Part shown: one piece after another, positions 36,625 through 44,618 of the stretch
Layout of the letters: every line of letters begins with the position of its first letter
Numbering within the stretch: the first letter of the stretch is position 1
Origin: Streptomyces avermitilis MA-4680 = NBRC 14893
GTDB taxonomy: Bacteria > Actinomycetota > Actinomycetes > Streptomycetales > Streptomycetaceae
Assembly: GCF_000009765.2 (NCBI RefSeq)
Contig: NC_003155.5
Coordinates: 62,001-126,000, forward strand
DNA length: 64,000 nt
Direction: 5' to 3'
Program-made: the position numbers and the translations under genes
Notes under the pieces: generated by a model
What the model was told of the DNA's origin: nothing
Databases searched by the model: none
Seen by the model: only the letters and a program-made list of their open reading frames with translations

Positions 36625-37085
36625 CAGATGGTGTAGCAGTTCCTTCGGGGCCCTGGTGCCGTACAGCACCAGGGCCCCTCCACGCGTTCCAAGAAGAGGC
36701 ACCTGGCCGCCGAGGCGGGGATCGCCGTCGTCACCGTCCCGCCCCGGAATACCTCCCGGCACTGCCCCCGTTGCCTGAGCCCGCTGCGGCAACGGGGGCA
36801 GTGCCGGGCTGGAAGTGGGCCTTGTGTCCCGACCGGGCCGGATGCGGTTGGCAGGGCGACCGCGACCACGGCACCTGGCAGCGCATCGCCGCACGCGGCC
36901 TCACGCATCAGGCGTCCCGCGCAGAGCCGCGCGGTCATCCGCCGGTAGGCGGCCTGGATACCGCCGACGCCGCGGCGGGCGAGGAGGGAGCAGCGGGGCC
37001 ACGCGATCCCACCGGTCATCAGACACAAGATCATCCGGCACCTGCAGAACTCTGCCGCCCGCTAGCCCAACTGCCAAGCCCCTGA
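36625..37085 (+). pseudogene. C-terminal remnant of a fourth tnpB-like transposase
   Basis: In one frame: KKRHLAAEAGIAVVTVPPRN, then TSRHCPRCLSPLRQ (first half of the zinc ribbon). After a frame change: PGWKWALCPDRAGCGWQGDR DHGTWQRIAARGLTHQ (second half with the final catalytic Asp in GDRDH). This belongs to another tnpB branch than the one at 8718. A 13-bp perfect hairpin (36647-36659 / 36666-36678) sits at its upstream edge. Confidence 0.75.
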
Positions 37086-37092
37086 ACCAGAA

Positions 37093-37115
37093 TTCATTCT
37101 GAAATGATCAGTAAG
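37093..37115 (+). repeat. Left copy of a 23-bp direct repeat
   Basis: Begins TTCATTCTGAAATGATCAG and matches 39376-39398 at 22 of 23 positions in the same orientation. The pair brackets the histone-fold/ALF segment. Confidence 0.75.
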
Positions 37116-37273
37116 GGAGGCCTTCCCCGTGGGGTGCCTGCGGCCGGCGGTCCGCGCCCATGCGACGAGCCCGTTCTCGCGAGCCGACCGGAGCCGAATG
37201 CGAGCGGCAGATTCCGGGAGCCGCGCACACGTGGGAACCGTGCGCAGTGGGCAGAGCGCAGGGGCGGGCCCGA

Positions 37274-38050
37274 TCAGTTGGCCGACGTGTTCCGTGTCAT
37301 CTCGGCTGCCTCGGTGATGGCGCGTTGTCTGAGATCGCCGAACAGCTGCATCGTGACGGCGGCCAGGACGTCGTCCCCGCCAACAGTCCGCCCGTCCCCG
37401 CGGCGGGTGGACAGGGCGAGGAGGGGGTCCTTGAGCAGCGGGGCCGGGGCTGGCTCGCCCGGCACCACCAGACTGACCGTCCCGAACCGCTTGACCCCGC
37501 CCTCGCGGACGACCTTGGCCGCGTCCCGGGCCAGGGCCGTCAGGAACACGCTCACGATTCCGTCCAGGTCGCGGACCATCGCCGGGACCGCCCTCACCCC
37601 CCGGCTTGCCAGCAGCCTTCTCACCCCGGCCTCGAACCGGTGGGCGCCAGCCACACCACTCGGTGTACGCGCCCCGCGGCGCTCACGAAGAGACACGAGC
37701 GCACCATCGGCGTTGCGCACCTCGCCCATCAGGCCGTGGAAGGTCGGGCTGTGCAGGTACCACGCCGATCCCACCTCCACCTCGACGTTCCGGTCGATCG
37801 CCGAGATGAGGTCCTTGGGAATCAGCCTCTTCCTGGCCTCCTCGGCCGCCGCGCTTCTCGCGCCGTCGATGATCTCCGTCAGCACGGTCCGCGTCACCGA
37901 CGCGGCGGCCCACGCGGCCGGCCGGGAGACGTGCAACGAGGTCACGTCCCTGAACACCGCTTTGACGAGCTGAGGCTTGAACGGCAGGTCGGTCACGAGG
38001 GAAGCGGTCTGCGGACCGCTGCGCTCGGTGCGTAGGGGTTGTGTGGTCAT
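37274..38050 (-). CDS. Probable double histone-fold protein
   Basis: 258 residues. Residues 22-88 line up with archaeal/eukaryotic core histones: LPFKPQLVKAVF (helix 1), VSRPAAWAAASVTRTVLTEI then IDGARSAAAEEA (long helix 2), and the loop plus helix 3 RKRLIPKDLISAIDRN, like the archaeal RKTI..EDIELA and the H2A I-P-R-H-L-Q-L-A-I. A second, looser copy has helix 1 at 138-151, helix 2 at 155-183 and a loop/helix 3 GRTVGGDDVLAAVTMQ at 220-235 after an insertion. So the protein could fold on itself like a histone dimer and bind DNA. Function is inferred from fold-like similarity seen by eye only. It lies downstream of the ALF-repeat gene on the same strand. Confidence 0.65.
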   Translation of the reverse strand: MTTQPLRTERSGPQTASLVTDLPFKPQLVKAVFRDVTSLHVSRPAAWAAASVTRTVLTEIIDGARSAAAEEARKRLIPKDLISAIDRNVEVEVGSAWYLHSPTFHGLMGEVRNADGALVSLRERRGARTPSGVAGAHRFEAGVRRLLASRGVRAVPAMVRDLDGIVSVFLTALARDAAKVVREGGVKRFGTVSLVVPGEPAPAPLLKDPLLALSTRRGDGRTVGGDDVLAAVTMQLFGDLRQRAITEAAEMTRNTSAN

Positions 38051-38153
38051 CGAAGAATGTGCTTTCTGCTGTCGGAGGTGTCAGTGGCCCATGCCGCACC
38101 AGGCGGCGAGACCACAGAGCTCTGCGGAGGGCGCCGAGCCGGCACAGGGCCTG

Positions 38154-38200
38154 CCGGGCGGGGCCCGCTGGCACACAGAGGTGCAGGCGGCCCCGCCCGG
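38154..38200 (-). terminator. Hairpin between ALF and histone-fold genes
   Basis: Perfect 12-bp stem CCGGGCGGGGCC / GGCCCCGCCCGG with a 23-base loop, about 80 bases after the ALF stop. It suggests the histone-fold gene has its own promoter. Confidence 0.6.
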
Positions 38201-38278
38201 ATTCTCGGCGTTCCGGCGACCGTGCGTGCGGCAGGAGGTGCCACCCGGGCGACGCGCTGTGGTGCGGCGCCGTGCCGG

Positions 38279-38866
38279 TCAGGCGACCTGGTACCTGCCG
38301 ACTTCCAGGAAGTGGCGCAGTGCTTCGGGTGTGTTGTCGTCGAGGGCGGCGTTGGCTGCCGCGCGCAGGGCCGGGCTGATGGACGGGTCGGCGAGGATGC
38401 GGGCGATGGCGACGCGGTCGTCCTCGGCCTGGGCGATGCGGTAGCCGGTCTCCAGCCAGGCGCGGATCGCGTCGGAGTCGTTGGCGTCTAGGAGGGCGTT
38501 GACCTCGGCGATGACGCGCCGGCCGCTGTCGGGGTCGGCGAGCAGGCGCGTGATGGCGACGCGGTCGTCCTCGGCCTGGGCGATGCGGTAGCCGGTCTCC
38601 AGCCAGGCGCGCATGGCCTCGGGGTCGTTGGCGTCCAGGAGGGCGTTGGCTTCTCGTGTCACACGCTGGCCGCTGTCCGGGTCGGCGAGGATCCGGACTA
38701 TGGCCACCCTCAGGTCGTCGGCGTCCGGCTCGTTGGCGGACGAGGACACCGCGGGCACCGTCACCGCGGTCGGTGCCGCCGTGGCGGCGAAGGACGGGGT
38801 GGCGAGCAGGAGGGCCGGGGCGAGGATGCCCGCGGCGATGCCGGGCGCTACGCGATGCAGTCGCAA
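38279..38866 (-). CDS. Secreted ALF-repeat protein
   Basis: 195 residues from TTG 38866, chosen because GAGGAG stands eight bases before it. Signal peptide: RLHRVAPGIAAGILAPALLL, then ATPSFA. The mature part consists of alanine-rich ALF repeats, each with the pattern VAI.R.LADPDSG..V..E.NALLDAND ... RAWLETGYRIAQAEDD. Two units are almost identical in DNA (period about 146 bases, near 38410 and 38555), so the array is recent. The role of ALF repeats is not known. Confidence 0.85.
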   Translation of the reverse strand: MRLHRVAPGIAAGILAPALLLATPSFAATAAPTAVTVPAVSSSANEPDADDLRVAIVRILADPDSGQRVTREANALLDANDPEAMRAWLETGYRIAQAEDDRVAITRLLADPDSGRRVIAEVNALLDANDSDAIRAWLETGYRIAQAEDDRVAIARILADPSISPALRAAANAALDDNTPEALRHFLEVGRYQVA

Positions 38867-39100
38867 GGGGAATGCTCCTCTTCGTTTGCTACGGAGGTGA
38901 GTTGAGGACGCCTCAGGGCGTTCACTTCGGTGATGCTGCCACCTGGGTCTGACAGTGGCAGTTGCCCCGCTGCGGTCGCAGGGCACCGTCGCCGCGGACG
39001 TGGCCGGTGTTTCATGGCGGCGCGCCTTCGAGAAGGGCGGCCTTGAGCGCGGCTCGTGGCTGTCGGGGCATGATCGGGCGAGACGATTCCTGGGGGCGGT

Positions 39101-39362
39101 CGTGGTGTGGTCCGAGCGTGTGGTGGGGCGCGACGGGGTTCGGCTTGTCTGCCGGGACCGGGGCGGGCCGGGGGAGCCGGTCGTGCTGCTGCACGGCTTG
39201 GCCGGTCATGCGGGTGAGTGGGAGGTGGTGGCCTCGCGGCTGATTGCCCGGTATCGGGTCGTCGCGGTCGATCAGCGCGGGCACGGCGCGAGCGAGCGTC
39301 ATCCGTACGCGCCGACATCCACCTCAGCCTGCTCCAACTCGCCTGCAGCATCATCTGCTTGA
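39101..39362 (+). pseudogene. Truncated alpha/beta hydrolase, N-terminal part
   Basis: The frame gives VVVWSERVVGRDGVRLVCRD, then EPVVLLHGLAGHAGEWEVVA (oxyanion-hole HG) and YRVVAVDQRGHGASERHP. At that point homology stops, about 20 bases before the second 23-bp repeat, and an unrelated tail reaches a stop at 39362. The nucleophile and His parts are missing. Confidence 0.7.
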
Positions 39363-39375
39363 GACGACTCCGAAC

Positions 39376-39398
39376 TTCATTCTGAAACGATCAGTAAG
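39376..39398 (+). repeat. Right copy of the 23-bp direct repeat
   Basis: TTCATTCTGAAACGATCAG and on; one mismatch to 37093-37115. It lies at the junction between the truncated hydrolase and the truncated restriction enzyme. Confidence 0.75.
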
Positions 39399-39446
39399 CT
39401 GATCAGAGACGCTCCCCTGTGCGCCGCTCTCGGCTGGGAACCGGCC

Positions 39447-39893
39447 GTGCTGGAAGCCGCGCAGGGCGCACCGGCCTCGTCCGGGCGCCGCACGCGCCGC
39501 CCGGGGCTCTCCGAAGAGGTGCTGCGGGCCTATGCCTACGCGTGCGCTTTTTGCGGATACGACGGCATGCTCGGCCGTAACCCCGTCGGCCTGGAAGCGG
39601 CACACATACGGTGGCACAGCCAGGACGGCCCCGACACCCTCGCCAACGCACTCGCCCTGTGCGCGCTGCACCACATCCTCTTCGGCCTCGGGGTCCTCGG
39701 CCTCTCCCCCGGCCTGCGCATCCAGGTCTCTCCCCTGTATGTCGCCCGCAGCCACGCCGGACACGCCGTCGGCATCCTCCACCGCCGGCCCCTCGCCCCG
39801 CCCCGCCCCGGCCACCCCAGCCCCGGCCCGGAACACATTCACTGGCATCACCAGCAGGTCTTCAAGCACGCCCCCACGCCCGTGGCGCGGTGA
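39447..39893 (+). pseudogene. HNH half of a phosphorothioate-dependent type restriction endonuclease
   Basis: 148 residues from GTG 39447; the frame is open from 39363. It contains EVLRAYAYACAFCGYDGMLG, the HNH core NPVGLEAAHIRWHSQDGPDT and CALHHILFGLGVLGL, and the tail PEHIHWHHQQVF. These match the C-terminal HNH domain of the ScoMcrA/SBD-HNH family, which recognises sulphur-modified DNA with an N-terminal SBD domain. That N-terminal half is absent, the cut coinciding with the 39376 repeat. It may be dead, or an HNH-only relic. Confidence 0.75.
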
Positions 39894-40156
39894 GCGGGCC
39901 CCCGGCAGCCTGACACGGTGCCAGATCCCCGAGCCTGGCCGGCGCATCGTCAAAGATGCTTGCGCCCATGCCCGTCGCCGGCGCCGCTCCCCCACCCCGC
40001 CACCCGTACCCGCTGGTTCGGGCCGGCCGGCGGCGGGCTTCTGGCGGCTTTGCCTTCTCTTTACAACCTGTTCTGCTGCTGCCTCGTCTCTGTGCCCGAT
40101 CCGTAATTCAGCCCGCCGCATCACCGGGCGGGCCGACCGACGAAAGAGAGCGATTC

Positions 40157-40552
40157 ATGCGCCGAACTGTCCTCAGCGCCGCGGCACTTGCGTGCACGGC
40201 CGTGCTGGCGAGCACGGCGGTCGCGTTCGCCGACGGGGCGAGCCCGGCTTCCTCGACCCGTCCGGCCGCCACCACCGCCCCGACCCCGGCGGCGAGCGCC
40301 GCACCGACCCGGGCGGCGACCCCGAGCGCCGTGCCGACGCGGGCGTCGACTCCGAGCGCCGCACCGACGCGGGCGTCGACCCCGGGCCAGGTCGCCGTCG
40401 TACCGAAGGGAGCGCCCGACACCGGTGTGACGCCGGCGTCGGCGCAGTCCGAAACTGGGGGCGGGCTGATCGGCGGGGGTGCTGCCGCGGTGGCCGCCGT
40501 GGGCGGCGCGGCGGTCTTTCTCGTGCGTCGCCGGCGGGCGAGCGGGGCATGA
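40157..40552 (+). CDS. Secreted surface protein, probable sortase substrate
   Basis: 131 residues from ATG 40157. It has a signal peptide (TVLSAAALACTAVLASTAVA FA), then a Thr/Pro/Ala stalk with repeats (AAPTRASTP, VPTRASTP), the motif APDTG, a hydrophobic segment LIGGGAAAVAAVGGAAVFLV and a basic tail RRRRASG. This is the order of a cell-wall sorting signal, although the motif differs from LPxTG and LAxTG. Its stop overlaps the start of the sortase gene, so the sortase is the natural partner. Confidence 0.8.
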   Translation: MRRTVLSAAALACTAVLASTAVAFADGASPASSTRPAATTAPTPAASAAPTRAATPSAVPTRASTPSAAPTRASTPGQVAVVPKGAPDTGVTPASAQSETGGGLIGGGAAAVAAVGGAAVFLVRRRRASGA

Positions 40553-41163
40553 CCCTGCCCTCCAGGCGCGCCTTCACCGCCGCGGCGATGGCCTCGTTGC
40601 TCGTGGGCTGCGCCGGCCCCGGGGCCGGCCAGGCCACGACGGCCGCACGCCCTGGGCGTACGCCCTCGTCTTCGCGGGCCGCCGCGAAGCCGGCGCATGC
40701 GCTTGGGCGTTCGGTCCCCGTCGGGTTGCAGATCCCGGCGATCGGGGTCGACACCCCGCTCCTGCGGCTGGGGCTGGCCGCGGACGGCAGCGTGCAGGTG
40801 CCGCCGGTCACGGCGCACGACCGGGCGGGCTGGTACCGGCACTCGCCGACGCCGGGGCAGAGGGGCCCGTCGGTGATCCTCGGCCATGTCACGGTCGGCG
40901 CTTACGGGGACGGGGTTTTCCGTCACCTCGCGCGGCTGCGCCGGGGCGAGCGGATCGTGGCGCGCCTGGAGAACGGCACGGCGGCGGTGTTCGCCGTCAC
41001 CGCCGTACGGACGGTTCCCAAGGCCGACTTCCCGGCGGACGCGGTGTACGGGGACGTAAACCGTCCGGAGCTGCGGCTCATCACGTGCGGCGGCCCCCGC
41101 AACGGTGACGGGTACCTCGACAACGTGATCGTCTTCGCCGCGCTGAGCTCCGCAAGCCCCTGA
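40549..41163 (+). CDS. Class F sortase
   Basis: 204 residues. An N-terminal signal with a lipobox-like LLVGC, then the sortase beta-barrel: PVGLQIPAIGVDTPLLRLGL, His113 in ILGHVTVG, YGDGVFRHLARLRRGERIVA and Cys180 in LRLITCGG. The third active-site residue (Arg) is probably Arg184 in the following loop, less certain. The enzyme cleaves a sorting signal and links the protein to the cell wall or another amine. Starts within the stop of the surface-protein gene (ATGA). Confidence 0.9.
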   Translation: MTLPSRRAFTAAAMASLLVGCAGPGAGQATTAARPGRTPSSSRAAAKPAHALGRSVPVGLQIPAIGVDTPLLRLGLAADGSVQVPPVTAHDRAGWYRHSPTPGQRGPSVILGHVTVGAYGDGVFRHLARLRRGERIVARLENGTAAVFAVTAVRTVPKADFPADAVYGDVNRPELRLITCGGPRNGDGYLDNVIVFAALSSASP

Positions 41164-41230
41164 CCCCCGCCGCCCGGATCCCGGGCCGGCGGACCCACGT
41201 GTGCCGGCGGCCCGGGATCCTTCCCTATGA

Positions 41231-41746
41231 GTGCCATCACGACCATGGAGAGCGTTGAAACGGTCCCGCGAGAGGGCAGCGTCCGAGCTGTTCGCCGCCC
41301 TCTACCCGCGCCTGGCCGGCTGGTGCCGCCGGCTGGTCGACGACGACGAGACGGCTCACGAGATCGCCTCGGAGGCGTTCACCCGGCTCTGGGCCCGCTG
41401 GACTTCCGTGGCGGAGCCCCGGGGTTTCCTCTACGTCACCGCGGCCAACCTCGTGCGGGACCACTGGCGCAAGCTCGAGCGTGAACGCAGAGCCGTGCAC
41501 CGGGTCACCGCCGAAGCCGCGCTCCGCCCGCCGAGCGAACAGGCCGATCCGTCGGTACGTCTGCTCGTGCAGTCGCTGCCGGAGCGACTGCGCGTCCCGA
41601 TCCTGCTGCACTACTACGCTGACATGCCGATCCGGGAGGTGTCCGTGCTGACCGGGCGCAAGGAAGGAACCATCAAGGCCGACCTCCACGCGGCCCGAGA
41701 ACTGCTCCGTGCCCACCTCAGGAGAAGCCTTGATCACACACTCTGA
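41231..41746 (+). CDS. ECF-type RNA polymerase sigma factor
   Basis: 171 residues from GTG 41231 (a TTG at 41255 would start in LKRSRERAASELF). Region 2: ELFAALYPRLAGWCRRLVDD, then AHEIASEAFTRLWARW and the DNA-strand-opening part GFLYVTAANLVRDHWRKLER. Region 4: LPERLRVPILLHYYADMPIR, then LTGRKEGTIKADLHAARELL. The gene follows the sortase on the same strand and its end overlaps the next gene. It probably directs transcription of the surface-protein/sortase operon. Confidence 0.92.
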   Translation: MPSRPWRALKRSRERAASELFAALYPRLAGWCRRLVDDDETAHEIASEAFTRLWARWTSVAEPRGFLYVTAANLVRDHWRKLERERRAVHRVTAEAALRPPSEQADPSVRLLVQSLPERLRVPILLHYYADMPIREVSVLTGRKEGTIKADLHAARELLRAHLRRSLDHTL

Positions 41747-42197
41747 CGACGGTCCGGACTTCGAACCCGACGACCCCCTCGCCGTCATCCTGCGGCCCCC
41801 TTCCGACTATCTCGGCCCACCGGCCGGCCGCTACGAGGCGATCCGCCGCGGCGCGGCCCGCCGCCGGCTGCTGCGCGCCGCGGCCGGGGCCGGCCTGGCG
41901 TGCGCGGTCGCCGCCCTCATCGCGCTGCCGCTGCACCTGGCCACGCCCGGCGCGCCCCCCTCCCCCACGGTCCCTCTCGCCCCGCCGCCCGCGAGCAGTT
42001 CCCCCACCGCGCCCGCCCCGCCGGCGTCGCCCGAGCCCGTCAGCCCCAGCCCCTCCGCAGGGAGCAGGACCCAAAGCGCCACCACCACCCCGACCAGGGC
42101 GGCCGTCCCCACCCGCGCACCGTCGGCGACACCGGCCTCGGCGTCCCTCGCACCATCGGCCCCGGCAGCCACACCCGAAAGCAGCACCCGCCCGTAG
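41730..42197 (+). CDS. Single-pass membrane protein, probable anti-sigma partner
   Basis: 155 residues from TTG 41730 (GGAGAAG just upstream), overlapping the sigma gene by 17 bases. A cytoplasmic N-terminus of about 45 acidic residues (ITHSDDGPDFEPDDPLAVIL), one membrane segment (LLRAAAGAGLACAVAALIAL), then a long Pro/Ser/Thr outer stalk. It has no zinc-binding anti-sigma motif. Overlap and topology make an anti-sigma role likely, though unproven. Confidence 0.7.
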   Translation: MITHSDDGPDFEPDDPLAVILRPPSDYLGPPAGRYEAIRRGAARRRLLRAAAGAGLACAVAALIALPLHLATPGAPPSPTVPLAPPPASSSPTAPAPPASPEPVSPSPSAGSRTQSATTTPTRAAVPTRAPSATPASASLAPSAPAATPESSTRP

Positions 42198-42725
42198 CCA
42201 CGGTCAGCACGGCCGCAGCGGTCCGCGGGCCTCGGACGGCGCCCCCAGCGGCAGAGCGTGCCCGCCGGATGCTCCGCCCCGGGCGTCCACCGCCTCCCGC
42301 GCGACGGACACTTCGCGGTGTCCCGCGCGTCCCGCAGGGCCGCCACCCCCGCCCGCACTCGGCGGGCTTGATGCCAGTGCCTGGAGCGACACACGCCGAA
42401 CAGAACCGGGCCTTCGGGCCGGCGTCCGGCTGAAGCCGTTCACCGCAGGCCGGGCAGTACCGGGCGGGCGCCCGGCCGGAACCATCGGCCACACCACCAG
42501 GCCAGGCCCGGCGGGAGATCACACTTCAGCGACTTCGAAAAACGGGCACTCAGCTCTCGTGCGCGCAGCCGGCGGCCGCCTGATGAGCCGTCAGCCACCC
42601 GTTGTGGTCCGAGGGAGCCAACACATGCCGCTCCCTGCCCCCTGCCCCCGCGCTGCTTATGATCTACGCCTGCTACTCATGTGCCGGACGGAGACATGCT
42701 CCGTTCACCTGATGGAAGGGTGCGT
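42198..42725. other. Gene-free stretch with a possible zinc-ribbon remnant
   Basis: About 530 bases. On the minus strand near 42440, ARYCPACGERLQPDAGPKAR FCSAC looks like a piece of a C4 zinc-ribbon protein, but no start and a changed frame afterwards make it debris at best. The end holds the promoter and GGAAGG of the next gene. Confidence 0.45.
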
Positions 42726-44234
42726 GTGGCACTCATACGGACACTCAGACCGCTGGCCGTCCTCGCGGCGACAGCCGCCCTGTTCGCCGGGATCACGGAC
42801 CTGCCCGCGGCCGCGGACGGTACCGCGGTGACGAAACTGACGCTCGGCACCGACCAGTTCAAGATGACCGACACCAACTACGAGTCGGCGACGAACAACC
42901 TCTACAACAACGTCCTGACAAACCACGCCAACCTCACGGACGTCGTCACCACCGACTACACGAAGAACTCGTCCGGGGCCACCGACGCCTGGATGAACCT
43001 GCGTTCCATGCGCGCGTGCGCCGGCAGCGAGACGCAGGCGCTGCCGCCGGTGAACAAGAAGGTCGCCTGGTGCTGGTCCTCGGCGCATGCCGACGACACC
43101 ACGCCGCGCTGGTTCCCGCAGGGCATGAGCACCACCGGCACCGCCGACGGGGGCGACGGCGCCATCCAGGGCAAGCACGTCTCAGCGGTCGCCTGGCACT
43201 ACAAGACGTTCAAGACCAACTCGGCCGGCGACCTCGAGGCCAACGACGGCTGCAAGACGAACAACCTGCTCAAGGTCTCCTTCATCGACCGGGACACCGG
43301 CAAGTACCGGCACGTCCTGCTCGCCGAGCCGACCAGCACCTCATCCAGCGCCTCGAACTTCAAGTTCGTCACCGGCCACGGCGGCGGCATCGTCTGGTAC
43401 GCGAACTACCTCTACGTCACCGACACCGCCAACGGCATCCGCGTCTTCGACATCAACAAGCTCGCCAAGGTCGACACCTACGGCTCCGGCCTCAACTCCT
43501 ACGGCGTCAGCGGCGGCAACTCCAGTGCCTGCGGCTACCCGTACGTCCTGCCCGAGGTCCACTACTACAAGCAGGCGTCCACACCGGCCTCGTGCTCCAC
43601 GAACGCCGTCGACGGGACCCCCGACGCCGACGCCCTGTGCTATTCCTGGCTCTCGCTGGACAAGACCGGCGCCGGCCCGTTCAAGCTGGTCACGGGCGAG
43701 TGGTACGGCAATGTCGCCGGCGGCCGGGTGGTGCGCTACCAGCTCAACCCGACGAGCGCCTCGGCCTACCCCGGGCTGCTGAACATGTCCGGCGGCAAGA
43801 CCGTGATCCAGGACGCGTACGCGGCCTCCGGCTACCAGGGACTGCAGGGCGGCATGACCTGGACGGACGATGCGGGCCTGCTGAACTTCGCCTTCAGCAA
43901 GGGCTGCGGCACCAAGCCCGCCGTCTTCTCGCACACCTGGGCAGGTGACACCCGGGCCGTGACCAGCTGCGCGGCCGGCGGCAACTGGGCGGTCGGCTCG
44001 CCGCAGGCCCTCAGCTACTGGCCCAAGCTCGACACGGCCCAGGTGGACGAGCTGTGGGGGCTGACGGAGGGCATCTGCGCCGGCACCTCACTGCGCGCCT
44101 CGTACCCGTACGAGTTCCCGGCCGTCTCCGAGAGCGGCAACGCCTGCACCGGCTACAACAGTTCGGACAATCTGTCGCTCCGCTCGGTCTTCGCCGTCGG
44201 TTTCACCGACCCGGCGGTCCAGAACCTGCACTGA
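42726..44234 (+). CDS. Large secreted protein of unknown function
   Basis: 502 residues from GTG 42726, chosen because GGAAGG is six bases upstream. Signal peptide: IRTLRPLAVLAATAALFAGI, then AAADG. The mature protein has repeating beta-strand segments such as GGGIVWYANYLYVTDTANGI RVFDI, GGRVVRYQLNP and YQGLQGGMTWTDDAGLLNFA, like blades of a propeller, and eight or more cysteines that probably pair. I know this as a conserved exported protein of streptomycetes without a defined activity. Confidence 0.75.
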   Translation: MALIRTLRPLAVLAATAALFAGITDLPAAADGTAVTKLTLGTDQFKMTDTNYESATNNLYNNVLTNHANLTDVVTTDYTKNSSGATDAWMNLRSMRACAGSETQALPPVNKKVAWCWSSAHADDTTPRWFPQGMSTTGTADGGDGAIQGKHVSAVAWHYKTFKTNSAGDLEANDGCKTNNLLKVSFIDRDTGKYRHVLLAEPTSTSSSASNFKFVTGHGGGIVWYANYLYVTDTANGIRVFDINKLAKVDTYGSGLNSYGVSGGNSSACGYPYVLPEVHYYKQASTPASCSTNAVDGTPDADALCYSWLSLDKTGAGPFKLVTGEWYGNVAGGRVVRYQLNPTSASAYPGLLNMSGGKTVIQDAYAASGYQGLQGGMTWTDDAGLLNFAFSKGCGTKPAVFSHTWAGDTRAVTSCAAGGNWAVGSPQALSYWPKLDTAQVDELWGLTEGICAGTSLRASYPYEFPAVSESGNACTGYNSSDNLSLRSVFAVGFTDPAVQNLH

Positions 44235-44618
44235 CCTACGACAGCCCGGCTGACCCACACCCGGGGCGGGCCCCGGACAAAGGCGCCACCCGGCGCCCCG
44301 GGCCCCGCTCCGGGCGCATCACCGAGCACGGCCCCGCCCATGGACAAGCAGGTGCACGATCCGCCGTCCGCCGGGCGCCCCGCGTCTCCCGGCTGCGCAC
44401 CGGGCGGGTGCCTCCGGTGCGCCGGCCCGCGTCTCGCCGCGGGCCTGCACGGCGCGGGCCGTCCCCGGCGCTGTCTGCGGCCTTGCTGCTCAGGGCCTTG
44501 TCGCCGGCCGCGTCGCCTGGTCTTCTGTACTCCGGCCGGTCGGCCACGCGTTCGCCGCCACCGTGGCGCACGCACCCGGCGCGGGCCGGACAGCAAGACC
44601 AGCAAGGACAGGAGCGGC
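44235..44618. other. Intergenic
   Basis: No gene recognised in about 380 bases; promoter of the next gene expected here. Confidence 0.5.
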
